A stretch of DNA of 64,000 bases from contig CALBDO010000032.1 in the NCBI GenBank assembly GCA_937927515.1, positions 52,515-116,514 of the forward strand, in the 5' to 3' direction. A program made the position numbers and the translations under genes. Origin of the DNA: Candidatus Kapaibacterium sp. (GTDB lineage: Bacteria; Bacteroidota; Ignavibacteria; Kapaibacteriales; UBA2268). Positions 35,197 to 43,357 of the stretch are shown one piece after another. How positions within the stretch are numbered: position 1 is the first letter of the stretch; the number at the start of each line of letters is the position of its first letter. The notes under the pieces were generated by a model, which worked only from the letters and a program-made list of their open reading frames with translations, searched no databases and was not told the DNA's origin.

Positions 35197-36528
35197 ATGG
35201 AAAGATATCCAAAATTGTTATTACCAGAAATTGCGAATTTAAACGAAATTGATGTTTACCTATCAAATGGTGGATTTGAAGCCTACAAAAAGGCTATTAA
35301 AATGAGCCCAGAGGAGGTGATAAATGAGGTAAAGAAATCTGGACTTCGAGGTCGTGGAGGAGCATGTTTTCCCACTGGATTGAAATGGTCTTTTATGCCA
35401 AAATCAAAGGATATTCCTAAATATCTATGTGTAAACGGTGACGAATCGGAGCCTGGCTCATTCAAAGATAGGCAAATATTTGAGTTCAATCCCTTTCAGT
35501 TAATAGAAGGCATACTTATTTCTGGGTATGCAATGGGTATAAAGACTGCTTACATTTACATCCGTGGAGAATATCATAAGTGGATTAACTTAATGCAAAA
35601 AGCTTTGGATACCGCATACGAAAGGGGCTATGTTGGACCAAAAATGAAAACGACATTTGGTAATGATTATTGGTTAGACATATTTATTCACAAGGGAGCC
35701 GGGGCTTACATTTGTGGTGAAGAAACAGCCTTGATGAACTCTATCGAGGGCGACAGGGGTTACCCAAGGTTCAAACCACCTTTTCCAGCCCAAAGAGGTT
35801 TGTGGGGATATCCAACCACCATTAATAATGTCGAAACAATTACTGCTGTTGTACCGATTATAAAAATGGGTGGAGATGAATATGCCAAGATTGGTGCTCC
35901 AAAGCATCCCGGAACTTTGCTGTTTGGCGTAAGTGGTCATATAAACAGACCCGGAGTTTATGAACTTCCTACTGGAACCCCATTGAAGGAAATAATTTAC
36001 GAACACTGTGGTGGTGTTTGGAAGAATAAGTCATTAAAGGCTGTGATTCCCGGTGGCTCATCTATGCCGCCACTGACTGCGGAGGAGGCAGAAATAGCAC
36101 TTATGGACGAGGAATCCCTTCAACAGTTTGGGACACACATTGGGACTGGTGGAATAATTGTTATGGATGAAGACACTGATATTGTAAAAGTCACTTATAG
36201 GATTGCCCATTTCTACCATCACGAGTCTTGCGGTCAATGTACACCTTGCCGCGAAGGATGTGGTTGGATGGAAAAAATGCTAAAAAGAATTTACGAGGGC
36301 AATGCTACTGCGAAAGATTTGGATTTGCTTTATTCAGTTGCTTCAAATATTGAAGGGAATACTATTTGTGCGCTGGGCGATGCAGCAGCCTGGCCCGTAA
36401 AAGGATTTCTTACGAAATTCCGTAGTGAATTTGAAAAAAGAGTCAAAGCATCTCGTGAATTTGTACCACCTAATGTTGTTCACGGTAAAAGAAGAAGTTT
36501 CTCTGATTTCGTTGAATATAAAAGTTAA
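35197..36528 (+). CDS. nuoF: NADH-quinone oxidoreductase subunit F (NADH- and FMN-binding)
   Basis: The 51-kDa subunit of complex I that oxidises NADH and holds FMN and cluster N3. From ATG 35197 it is 443 aa. Motifs are GLRGRGGACFPTGLKWSFMP (FMN and glycine-rich region), DESEPGSFKDR, YIYIRGEY, GAGAYICGEETALMNSIEG (nucleotide site), and the [4Fe-4S] ligands SCGQCTPCREG plus the later cysteine in NTICALGDAAAWP. The common GGAGFPTG reads GGACFPTG here. It is isolated: no nuoE or nuoG lies beside it, and the other nuo genes end 27 kb away. It converges with ychF, overlapping it by 4 nt. The TTG at 35185 is a weaker start. Confidence 0.95.
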   Translation: MERYPKLLLPEIANLNEIDVYLSNGGFEAYKKAIKMSPEEVINEVKKSGLRGRGGACFPTGLKWSFMPKSKDIPKYLCVNGDESEPGSFKDRQIFEFNPFQLIEGILISGYAMGIKTAYIYIRGEYHKWINLMQKALDTAYERGYVGPKMKTTFGNDYWLDIFIHKGAGAYICGEETALMNSIEGDRGYPRFKPPFPAQRGLWGYPTTINNVETITAVVPIIKMGGDEYAKIGAPKHPGTLLFGVSGHINRPGVYELPTGTPLKEIIYEHCGGVWKNKSLKAVIPGGSSMPPLTAEEAEIALMDEESLQQFGTHIGTGGIIVMDEDTDIVKVTYRIAHFYHHESCGQCTPCREGCGWMEKMLKRIYEGNATAKDLDLLYSVASNIEGNTICALGDAAAWPVKGFLTKFRSEFEKRVKASREFVPPNVVHGKRRSFSDFVEYKS

Positions 36529-37604
36529 TTGTGGCGAATATGCATAATATCGCCATCTTGCACAAGATAATCTTTTCCCTCAAGTCGGAAAACACCTTTT
36601 TCTTTACATTTTGCGAATGAACCACAGACTTTGAAATCATCAAAATGGACAACCTCTGCACGAATGAATTTTTGGTAGAAGTCTGAATGAATTACACCAG
36701 CAGCTTCTTGTGCAGTCATCCCCTTTTTAATTGTCCATGCACGGCACTCGTCTTCTCCTACGGTAAAAAAAGACTGTAAACCAAGGAGTTCGTATGTTGT
36801 TCTCAGTAATCTCGACAAAGCCGGTTCCTCCAAACCGAAATTTTCCATAAATTCTTTGGTCTCTTCTTCGTTCAATTGTGATAGTTCATACTCAATCTTA
36901 GCAAAGAATGGTTCAATCGATATGTTCTTGATTTTGAATTTTTCCCTTAAATTATTAATAATTAAACTTGAACTCGAAATACTGTCTTCAGAAAAATTTA
37001 CTGCAATTATCAGTGGCTTCAATGTTAATAATTGATAATTCTTTTGAAGAAGTAATTCTTCTTTTGTTAACTCTAAATCAAATAAAAGGGACCCAGAAAG
37101 TAATTTTTCATACCATTTCCGGAGAATTTCTCTTGTTTTGATTATTTGTTCTTTATTTTTACTTCTGTTCAATTCCTTTTCAATGTTTTCAATTCTTTTT
37201 TCTAAAAATGACAAATCAAATAGAGCTGCGTCTTCGAGAAATGTTTTTATGTCTCGCTCGATATCTATTGTCGCTTTAATATGTGGGATGGTTGGGTCTT
37301 CGAAACCACGTACTATCAAAATAAATGCATCGAAATTTTTTGCAACGGTAGAAAATTTGTTGTTGAAAGTGGGTATTTCTGGGTCCTTATCGCCCATGAA
37401 GTCTGCCACTTCCAACGTAGCGTGGACTTTTCTTTTCGGGTTGAAAACTTGTGTAAGGTAATCCAATCTCTCATCTGGTACTTTAATTATTGACGAGGAA
37501 GTTTTACCGCGAGCTTGTTTATCCTCGCTTTGGTCTACAGCCTTCAAAGATTTGTAGAATGTGGTTTTTCCAGAATATGGTAAACCAATTATACCGATTT
37601 TCAT
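36525..37604 (-). CDS. ychF: YchF/OLA1-family P-loop ATPase, divergent
   Basis: A 359-aa protein with the YchF layout: G domain, a helical coiled-coil insert (about 130-200), and a C-terminal TGS/DUF933 domain. The C-terminal half is typical (FFTVGEDECRAWTIKKG, AAGVIHSDFYQKFIRAEVVHFDDF, RLEGKDYLVQDGDIMHIR). The P-loop reads GLPYSGKTTFYK instead of the family GLPNVGKST, and the nucleotide-specificity segment reads IIAVNFSED. YchF binds ATP rather than GTP and acts in ribosome and redox-stress contexts. This copy may be a paralogue with altered binding. It is convergent with nuoF and divergent from thioredoxin (104 nt between starts). Confidence 0.82.
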   Translation of the reverse strand: MKIGIIGLPYSGKTTFYKSLKAVDQSEDKQARGKTSSSIIKVPDERLDYLTQVFNPKRKVHATLEVADFMGDKDPEIPTFNNKFSTVAKNFDAFILIVRGFEDPTIPHIKATIDIERDIKTFLEDAALFDLSFLEKRIENIEKELNRSKNKEQIIKTREILRKWYEKLLSGSLLFDLELTKEELLLQKNYQLLTLKPLIIAVNFSEDSISSSSLIINNLREKFKIKNISIEPFFAKIEYELSQLNEEETKEFMENFGLEEPALSRLLRTTYELLGLQSFFTVGEDECRAWTIKKGMTAQEAAGVIHSDFYQKFIRAEVVHFDDFKVCGSFAKCKEKGVFRLEGKDYLVQDGDIMHIRHN

Positions 37605-37708
37605 ATTTTAAGGTAAAATTAATCAACTAAATTATAAATTTATTTTGTTCTTTTTTTGAAATAATTTTATTTTACAATCGTTTTTCTTATTTTCTTTTAG
37701 GAGTTTTT

Positions 37709-38077
37709 ATGGAATCATTGACAAAAGAAACATTTATCGAAAAAGTTTTCGATTACGAAAACAACGACCAGTGGGTTTTCAAAGGTAAGAAGCCTGCTAT
37801 AATTGACTTTTATGCTGATTGGTGCGGACCTTGCAAGGTTGTTTCACCAATCTTGGAAGAACTTAATAAAGATTATGAGGGATTAATCGATTTTTATAAA
37901 ATCGATACAGACCAAGAACAAGAATTATCTGCGATGTTCGGTATTCGCTCTATCCCAACTGTTCTGTTTATCCCCGTGGACGATGAACCTCGAATTGCAG
38001 TAGGAGCCATGCCAAAAGAAGTCTACGAACAAGCCATCGAGGATTTGTTTAAAATTAAAAAACCATTGATTAATTAA
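37709..38077 (+). CDS. trxA: Thioredoxin
   Basis: A 122-aa thioredoxin with the redox motif W38-C39-G-P-C42 (ADWCGPCKVVSPIL), the cis-proline segment IRSIPTVLFIP, and the closing AVGAMPKEVYEQAIEDLF. It has an N-terminal extension of about 25 residues before the core strand, longer than E. coli TrxA, but no signal peptide, so it should be cytoplasmic. The ribosome-binding site AGGAG precedes ATG 37709. A strong terminator follows the stop. The gene is single, not part of an obvious operon. Confidence 0.92.
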   Translation: MESLTKETFIEKVFDYENNDQWVFKGKKPAIIDFYADWCGPCKVVSPILEELNKDYEGLIDFYKIDTDQEQELSAMFGIRSIPTVLFIPVDDEPRIAVGAMPKEVYEQAIEDLFKIKKPLIN

Positions 38078-38095
38078 ACTATTTACTTCAACATT

Positions 38096-38125
38096 AAAAA
38101 AGAGGCGGTTAAACGCCTCTTTTTT
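38096..38125 (+). terminator. Rho-independent terminator after thioredoxin
   Basis: A 12-bp stem, 38096-38107 paired with 38114-38125 (AAAAAAGAGGCG with CGCCTCTTTTTT), and a six-base loop. It lies 18 nt after the stop at 38077. The stem is A/T-flanked on both sides. Confidence 0.93.
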
Positions 38126-38175
38126 GTATTTAATCTTATTTTAATCTTCCCAATTAATGTACTCAATGCTAAAAT

Positions 38176-38218
38176 TTGCACATTGGTTTTAATTCATTTC
38201 TACTTTTTAAATGTGCAA
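38176..38218. repeat. Inverted repeat upstream of the molybdenum hydroxylase genes
   Basis: TTGCACATT (38176-38184) and its exact complement AATGTGCAA (38210-38218) are separated by 25 nt of A/T-rich sequence, about 80 nt before the ATG at 38300. It may be a regulator site or simply a hairpin. No recognised operator matches it. Confidence 0.35.
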
Positions 38219-38299
38219 TTGTTTTGTGCCTTCAGCATATTAAAATTTAGTTAAAATTTCTTATTTTTCCAGTACGAAAACAAATAATTTATTGATTTC

Positions 38300-38746
38300 A
38301 TGAAAATAATTGTAAACAAAACTGAGTATGACATCGATGTAGAACCCAATATGCCTTTACTTTGGGTTTTGCGAGATATTCTGAATCTAACCGGTACAAA
38401 GTATGGATGTGGAATTGGGGTGTGCAAAGCATGCACTGTATTAATTGACGGTTATCCAGAACAATCGTGTTCCATTCCTATAAGTTACGTTGAGGGCAAA
38501 GAAGTAACTACAATCGAAGGTTTATCGATAAATGGTGAACATCCTTTGCAAATAGCTTGGAAGGAACTGAGCGTGAGCCAGTGTGGTTATTGTCAACCCG
38601 GTCAGATTATTCGTGCGGCATACTTAATTTCAAAAATACCTAAACCAACTGTAGAAGATATTAACAAAGAGATGTCCGAGCACATTTGTAGATGTGGAAC
38701 TTACAAAAAGATTCGTGATGCAATTTTGTGGGCAACAAAGGATTAA
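38300..38746 (+). CDS. Molybdenum hydroxylase small subunit, 2x[2Fe-2S] protein (IorA/CoxS-like)
   Basis: The iron-sulfur subunit of an isoquinoline 1-oxidoreductase/aldehyde oxidase-type molybdenum hydroxylase, 148 aa, the usual length. The plant-ferredoxin-type cluster motif is KYGCGIGVCKACTVLIDG (CxxxxCxxC) with the final Cys in EQSCSI. The second, alpha-helical cluster has SQCGYCQPGQIIRAA and EHICRCGTYKKIR. No Tat or Sec signal is present, so any export must be by piggyback on the large subunit. It lies 3 nt before the large subunit gene, which is typical for this family. No FAD (CoxM) subunit gene follows, which fits the two-subunit IorAB type. Confidence 0.93.
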   Translation: MKIIVNKTEYDIDVEPNMPLLWVLRDILNLTGTKYGCGIGVCKACTVLIDGYPEQSCSIPISYVEGKEVTTIEGLSINGEHPLQIAWKELSVSQCGYCQPGQIIRAAYLISKIPKPTVEDINKEMSEHICRCGTYKKIRDAILWATKD

Positions 38747-38749
38747 TTT

Positions 38750-41101
38750 ATGGATGGAATAACTAATTTATCTCGACGAAGATTTGTATTTGGAACTGCT
38801 GTGACAATAGCAGGAGTAGTCTCTGGATTCGTTTTTTCAAACGAAGCTCTTGCAGAATTAATTGTTTTAGATAAGGACAAGAAGATTTTAGGACTGACAC
38901 CAAGTATCTGGGTCGAGATTACAAAGGACAATGAAGTGATAGTTACTGTAGCTCGTTCCGAAATTGGCCAGGGAATTCGCACCACTTTTGCTATGCTTGT
39001 TGCCGAAGAGCTCGATGCAGACTGGAGTAAAGTGTTTGCTGTTAACGCAGATGGCGACCCAAAATACGGTGACCAGTCTACTGGTGGGAGTACAAGTGTC
39101 CGTACTTTTTGGATGACACTTAGAAAAGCTGGGGCTCAGGCACGGCAATTACTTATTAATGCAGCTGCAGAAATATGGGGTGTATCGCCAAGTGACTGTT
39201 TCACAGAAAATAGTTTTGTTTATGAAAAAAATGGAACGAGAAAACTTTCTTATGCAGATTTAATAGATAAAGCTCTTGAACTGCCTATACCCCCAGAGAA
39301 TTCTATTAAATTGAAAAGTGTTTCAGAATTTAAGATACTTGGCAAAGCTCACAAAAATATCGACGAACCACTGTTTGTGACTGGAAAGGCAGTCTATGGC
39401 TCTGATTTTCGTCTTCCGGGTATGAAATATGCAGTAATGTTGCATTGCCCTTACATTGGAGGGTCATTATTAAGTTATGATGATAGCGAAGCAAAAAAGA
39501 TTAAAGGAGTTCTTGGGATTTACAGACTATCCGAAGGTATTGCCGTTGTAGCAGATAACTCTTGGTCTGCTCTCAAGGGCCGAGAGGCATTGAAAGCAAC
39601 ATGGAATCCCGGTTCGAACCAAGGTTTATCCTCGGAAACTATCTTCAACACCTTTAGGAGTTTATTAGGAACGTTACCCGAACTACCCAAATCCACGATT
39701 AAGGAGTTGAATGCAACCTACGAAGTACCTTTTCTTGCTCATTCAACGATGGAACCGATGAGTGCTTTTGCTTTTTTTCAAGATGGTAAATGTGAGGTAT
39801 GGGCTGGAACTCAAAATCCACAAACTGCAAGAAATAGTGTGGCATCTGCCCTAGGTATATCGAGAAATAATGTAAAGGTTAATGTGCTTTATTCTGGAGG
39901 TGGATTTGGTCGTCGTCATATAAACGACTACATTGTTAAAGCCGCAAAAATATCAAAAGCTTCTGGCTTTCCAATTTTGTTTTTCTACACTAAAGATGAT
40001 GATATCAAAAACGATTATTACCGACCAGCAAGTATGCATTATATCAAATCCGGTGTAGATAGCCAAGGGAAAATTTCTGGTTTCTATCACAAAGTGGTTT
40101 CCCAAGGAGATGTTTTTTACGTTGAACCACCATATAATATATCGGATATTCGTAATTTTACTGAAAAACATAACTTTGGAATACCAACCGGTCCCTGGCG
40201 TTCAGTAGATTATACTCAGAATGTATTTGCTATTGAAAGTGCAATAGACGAGCTTGCCAATCTTGCCGGAGTAGACCCATTGCAGTTTCGGTTGAATATT
40301 GCAAAAAGTAGCCGTCTGAAGGGTGTATTGCAACGCGTTGCTGAAATCTCGCAATGGAATAGTGCATTACCCAAAGGAGTTGGTCGCGGAGTTGCAGCCT
40401 TTGAAGGTTATGGTGCCTATATTGCTCACGTCGTAGAAGTTTCTGTCTCCGACGAAGGTTTTTTGAGAATTTTAAAAATCTTTGCTGTTGTAGACCCCGG
40501 CTTTCCAATTAATCCCGAGAATATTCGAAATCAAATTATTGGCTCTGCAATCGATGCACTCTCAACTGCTTTGAATGCTGAAATCACAATTCAAAATGGT
40601 CAAATTCTGCAATCTGGTTTCCACAATTATCGCTGGCTTCGAATGGAGGAAATACCGGATTTTGAAATTGATATACTGACAACCAGTGAGCAACCATCGG
40701 GTATGGGCGAGGTAGGTTTTCCATCGGTTACTCCTGCTTTATGTAATGCAATTTACAATGCGATAGGTTTAAGAATTCGCAAGCTGCCAATTGGCAAAAC
40801 TCCCCTCTTAAAAAGTGATGATAAAAAAAATCATTACGAAAAATTCCATTTCAACACATATCCCAATCCTTTTGTTTCGAAAGTTCAAATTGAAGTAATT
40901 ATAAATGATTTTAACAAACCAAGTTTGCAATTGATAATTTATGATTTCTTGGGAAAGAAATTACTCGAACCTAAACTGAGCAACACTGGAAACAAATTCT
41001 ATACTGAGTTAAATCTCGAGGTCTACCCACCCGGAGTGTATTACGCTGTAGTTTGTTTAGACAACAAAAGATACTCTTTTCCCTTAGTTAAAACGATTTG
41101 A
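38750..41101 (+). CDS. Molybdopterin-binding hydroxylase large subunit with Tat signal and T9SS sorting domain
   Basis: A 783-aa IorB-like catalytic subunit of the xanthine dehydrogenase superfamily. It begins MDGITNLSRRRFVFG, a twin-arginine signal (R9-R10-R11) with a hydrophobic stretch ending SNEALA. The catalytic part has GQGIRTTFAMLVAEELD, DQSTGGSTSVR, SGGGFGRRHINDY, GPWRSVDYTQN, GVGRGVAAFEGYG and the active-site glutamate in PSGMGEVGFPSVTPAL. After the usual family end (IRKLPIGKTPLL) comes an extra segment of about 85 residues, FNTYPNPFVSKVQIEV through YDFLGKKLLEPKL to GVYYAVVCLDNKRYSF, a T9SS type A sorting domain. So it is a molybdenum hydroxylase apparently exported folded by Tat and then secreted or surface-anchored by T9SS. 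It directly follows the 2Fe-2S subunit. The substrate (aldehyde or N-heterocycle) is unknown. Confidence 0.9.
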   Translation: MDGITNLSRRRFVFGTAVTIAGVVSGFVFSNEALAELIVLDKDKKILGLTPSIWVEITKDNEVIVTVARSEIGQGIRTTFAMLVAEELDADWSKVFAVNADGDPKYGDQSTGGSTSVRTFWMTLRKAGAQARQLLINAAAEIWGVSPSDCFTENSFVYEKNGTRKLSYADLIDKALELPIPPENSIKLKSVSEFKILGKAHKNIDEPLFVTGKAVYGSDFRLPGMKYAVMLHCPYIGGSLLSYDDSEAKKIKGVLGIYRLSEGIAVVADNSWSALKGREALKATWNPGSNQGLSSETIFNTFRSLLGTLPELPKSTIKELNATYEVPFLAHSTMEPMSAFAFFQDGKCEVWAGTQNPQTARNSVASALGISRNNVKVNVLYSGGGFGRRHINDYIVKAAKISKASGFPILFFYTKDDDIKNDYYRPASMHYIKSGVDSQGKISGFYHKVVSQGDVFYVEPPYNISDIRNFTEKHNFGIPTGPWRSVDYTQNVFAIESAIDELANLAGVDPLQFRLNIAKSSRLKGVLQRVAEISQWNSALPKGVGRGVAAFEGYGAYIAHVVEVSVSDEGFLRILKIFAVVDPGFPINPENIRNQIIGSAIDALSTALNAEITIQNGQILQSGFHNYRWLRMEEIPDFEIDILTTSEQPSGMGEVGFPSVTPALCNAIYNAIGLRIRKLPIGKTPLLKSDDKKNHYEKFHFNTYPNPFVSKVQIEVIINDFNKPSLQLIIYDFLGKKLLEPKLSNTGNKFYTELNLEVYPPGVYYAVVCLDNKRYSFPLVKTI

Positions 41102-41171
41102 TGGACTTTGATTTAGCTCGAGAAAGAAACACATTTCATTCAGTTAAAGAGAAATTCATTGAGTTCAATTC

Positions 41172-41202
41172 TTTGTTTATATTGTTAATTTTTATTAATT
41201 TG
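41172..41202 (+). promoter_or_regulatory. Bacteroidota-type promoter for rpsA
   Basis: TTTG at 41172-41175, a 19-bp spacer, and TTAATTTG at 41195-41202 (seven of eight consensus TAnnTTTG bases). It gives a leader of about 45 nt before the rpsA ATG at 41256. Confidence 0.45.
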
Positions 41203-41255
41203 CAACTCTTTAAAATTATGTTTAACAAATACAAAACAAAAACGGAGGTAATTTA

Positions 41256-43316
41256 ATGACTGACAGTGTAATTAGTCAATTAGATAATTTGAAAATTGAA
41301 GAGAATACAGGTTTCGAAGCCTCGATGAAAACACCTGGTAAATTCGTTGCTCCTTCAAACTTGCTAGATTTTACTTTTAACAGTTTGGAAGTGGACGAGG
41401 AAACCTTTGCTGAAATGGTAACTAAGAACTTCAAGGAGATAAAAGAAGGCCAACTTGTTCGTGGTAGGATTGTTGATATCACCAAAGACGAGGTCTTTGT
41501 AGATGTTGGCTTCAAAAGCGTGGGTGTAATTCCAAGAAGCGAGCTACTTAATTCAGAAACATTAAGTATCGGAGAACAAATTGATGTATTTGTCGAGGCA
41601 TTGGAAGATAGTCAGGGTAGGGTGCTTTTATCGAGAAAAAGAGCCGATTTCATGCGAATTTGGCAAGAAATCAATAGAATATATGAAAATCAAGAAGTTG
41701 TACCCGTTAGGATTTTGCGTAGGATAAAAGGTGGTATGGTGGTAGATTTGTTAGGCGTAGAGGCTTTTCTTCCCGGCTCTCAAATCGATATACGACCTGT
41801 TCGTGATTTCGACTCTTGGGTTGGCAAAACTTTGGATGTTAAAATTGTCAAGGTCAACCACCCGAATGAAAATGTTGTTGTCAGTCATAAAGTTATACTT
41901 GAAGAGCAACTTAAAGACCAGCGAGAAGCTCTGCTATCTAAATTAGAAAAGGGTTTGGTGCTCGAGGGAGTTGTCAAAGCTATTGCCGATTTTGGAGTAT
42001 TTGTCGATTTAGGTGGCGTTGACGGGTTGGTTCACATCACGGATTTATCATGGGGGAGAGTGACACATCCGAGCGAGGTAGTGCAGCTCGACCAGAAAGT
42101 CAAAGTCGTAGTTTTGGATTTCGACCCAGATAAAAAAAGAATTTCACTTGGAATGAAGCAATTGACGCCACATCCCTGGGATTCAATTGGAGATAAGTAC
42201 GAAAAGGGTACCAGAGTTCGTGGAAAAGTCGTTAGTCTCACTGATTATGGTGCCTTTATAGAGATTGAAAAAGGTATCGAGGGTTTGATACATATAAGCG
42301 AGATGTCTTGGACCCAGCACGTGAAGCACCCATCTCAAATGGTCTCTCTCGGGCAAATCGTTGAAGCTGTGGTTTTAAATATTGACAAAGAAGAGCGGAA
42401 GCTTGCTCTCGGAATGAAGCAACTTGAACCAGACCCGTGGGAAGAGCTTTCTCTTAAGTATCCAGTTGGTTCACGCCATCGTGGAGTTGTCCGCAATATT
42501 ACAAACTTTGGTGTTTTTGTGGAGTTGGAGCCCGGTGTCGATGGGTTGATTCATATAAGCGACCTATCTTGGACAAAGAAAATACGGCACCCTGGTGAAT
42601 TTGTTAAAAAAGGTGAGGAACTCGAAGTTGTTGTTCTTGCTGTTGATAAAGAACAAAGAAGAATAGCACTTGGTCATAAACAAATCCAAGAAGACCCATG
42701 GGATTACTTCGAAGAGAAATACAAAGTCGGTACAATTACCGAAGGCAAAATTGAACGTATCATCGAAAAAGGCGTAATTGTTGAACTTCCAGACGGAGTC
42801 GACGGATTTGTCCCAGTTTCACAATTGTCATTTGCTCCAGTTCGAGTAATTACCGATTACTTTAAAATTGGCGATAAATTGCCATTGCGTGTAGTAGAGT
42901 TTGAAAAAGAAACAAAGAAAATCGTTCTCTCAGCTGTCGAAGCATTACGTACAATGGACCAAGCAGCAATAGACGCATACAACGCCGCACACCCAGTACC
43001 AAACGCAGATAAGGTTGTTATCGATACTACCAAGAGTTATTTTGATGCATCTGAGGCTGCTGATTACGAGGGAATAGAAACTAAAGCTCAGCCAGATGAA
43101 CATATATCAAGTGCCCTCTATCCATCTCTTGTGACGAGTTATACCGTCCCACCTCCCGACCCCAAGGACCAGTTGGTAGTCACAACACTTGATGAACAAA
43201 AACAATCACAAATTACCTCTGATAATCAAAATATCTCTGATTCGGAGGGGGATTCTACCAAGAAAGGAAGTATTGAAGTAGACCTTGAATTCAAAGAAGA
43301 GAACGACTCAAAGTAG
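41256..43316 (+). CDS. rpsA: 30S ribosomal protein S1
   Basis: S1 binds mRNA on the 30S subunit and helps initiation on structured messages. The 686-aa protein has six S1 (OB-fold) repeats in about residues 50-550; the last four are most alike (GVVKAIADFGVFVDLGGVDGLVHI, GKVVSLTDYGAFIEIEKG, GVVRNITNFGVFVELEPGVDGLIHI, GKIERIIEKGVIVELPDGVDGF). The first two are more divergent, as usual for the ribosome-anchoring repeats. After the repeats is a tail of about 125 low-complexity, acidic residues. The ribosome-binding site ACGGAGG is strong and well placed. A -7/-33 promoter lies upstream, so it is probably an independent unit. Confidence 0.95.
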   Translation: MTDSVISQLDNLKIEENTGFEASMKTPGKFVAPSNLLDFTFNSLEVDEETFAEMVTKNFKEIKEGQLVRGRIVDITKDEVFVDVGFKSVGVIPRSELLNSETLSIGEQIDVFVEALEDSQGRVLLSRKRADFMRIWQEINRIYENQEVVPVRILRRIKGGMVVDLLGVEAFLPGSQIDIRPVRDFDSWVGKTLDVKIVKVNHPNENVVVSHKVILEEQLKDQREALLSKLEKGLVLEGVVKAIADFGVFVDLGGVDGLVHITDLSWGRVTHPSEVVQLDQKVKVVVLDFDPDKKRISLGMKQLTPHPWDSIGDKYEKGTRVRGKVVSLTDYGAFIEIEKGIEGLIHISEMSWTQHVKHPSQMVSLGQIVEAVVLNIDKEERKLALGMKQLEPDPWEELSLKYPVGSRHRGVVRNITNFGVFVELEPGVDGLIHISDLSWTKKIRHPGEFVKKGEELEVVVLAVDKEQRRIALGHKQIQEDPWDYFEEKYKVGTITEGKIERIIEKGVIVELPDGVDGFVPVSQLSFAPVRVITDYFKIGDKLPLRVVEFEKETKKIVLSAVEALRTMDQAAIDAYNAAHPVPNADKVVIDTTKSYFDASEAADYEGIETKAQPDEHISSALYPSLVTSYTVPPPDPKDQLVVTTLDEQKQSQITSDNQNISDSEGDSTKKGSIEVDLEFKEENDSK

Positions 43317-43357
43317 TGATTTAATATAATTTTAGTAAGTTCAAATATTTGCTCTAA

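Noticed and set aside
37709..38077. Thioredoxin considered as a possible nuoE next to nuoF
   Set aside because: It has the WCGPC redox motif and not the four-cysteine [2Fe-2S] pattern of NuoE.
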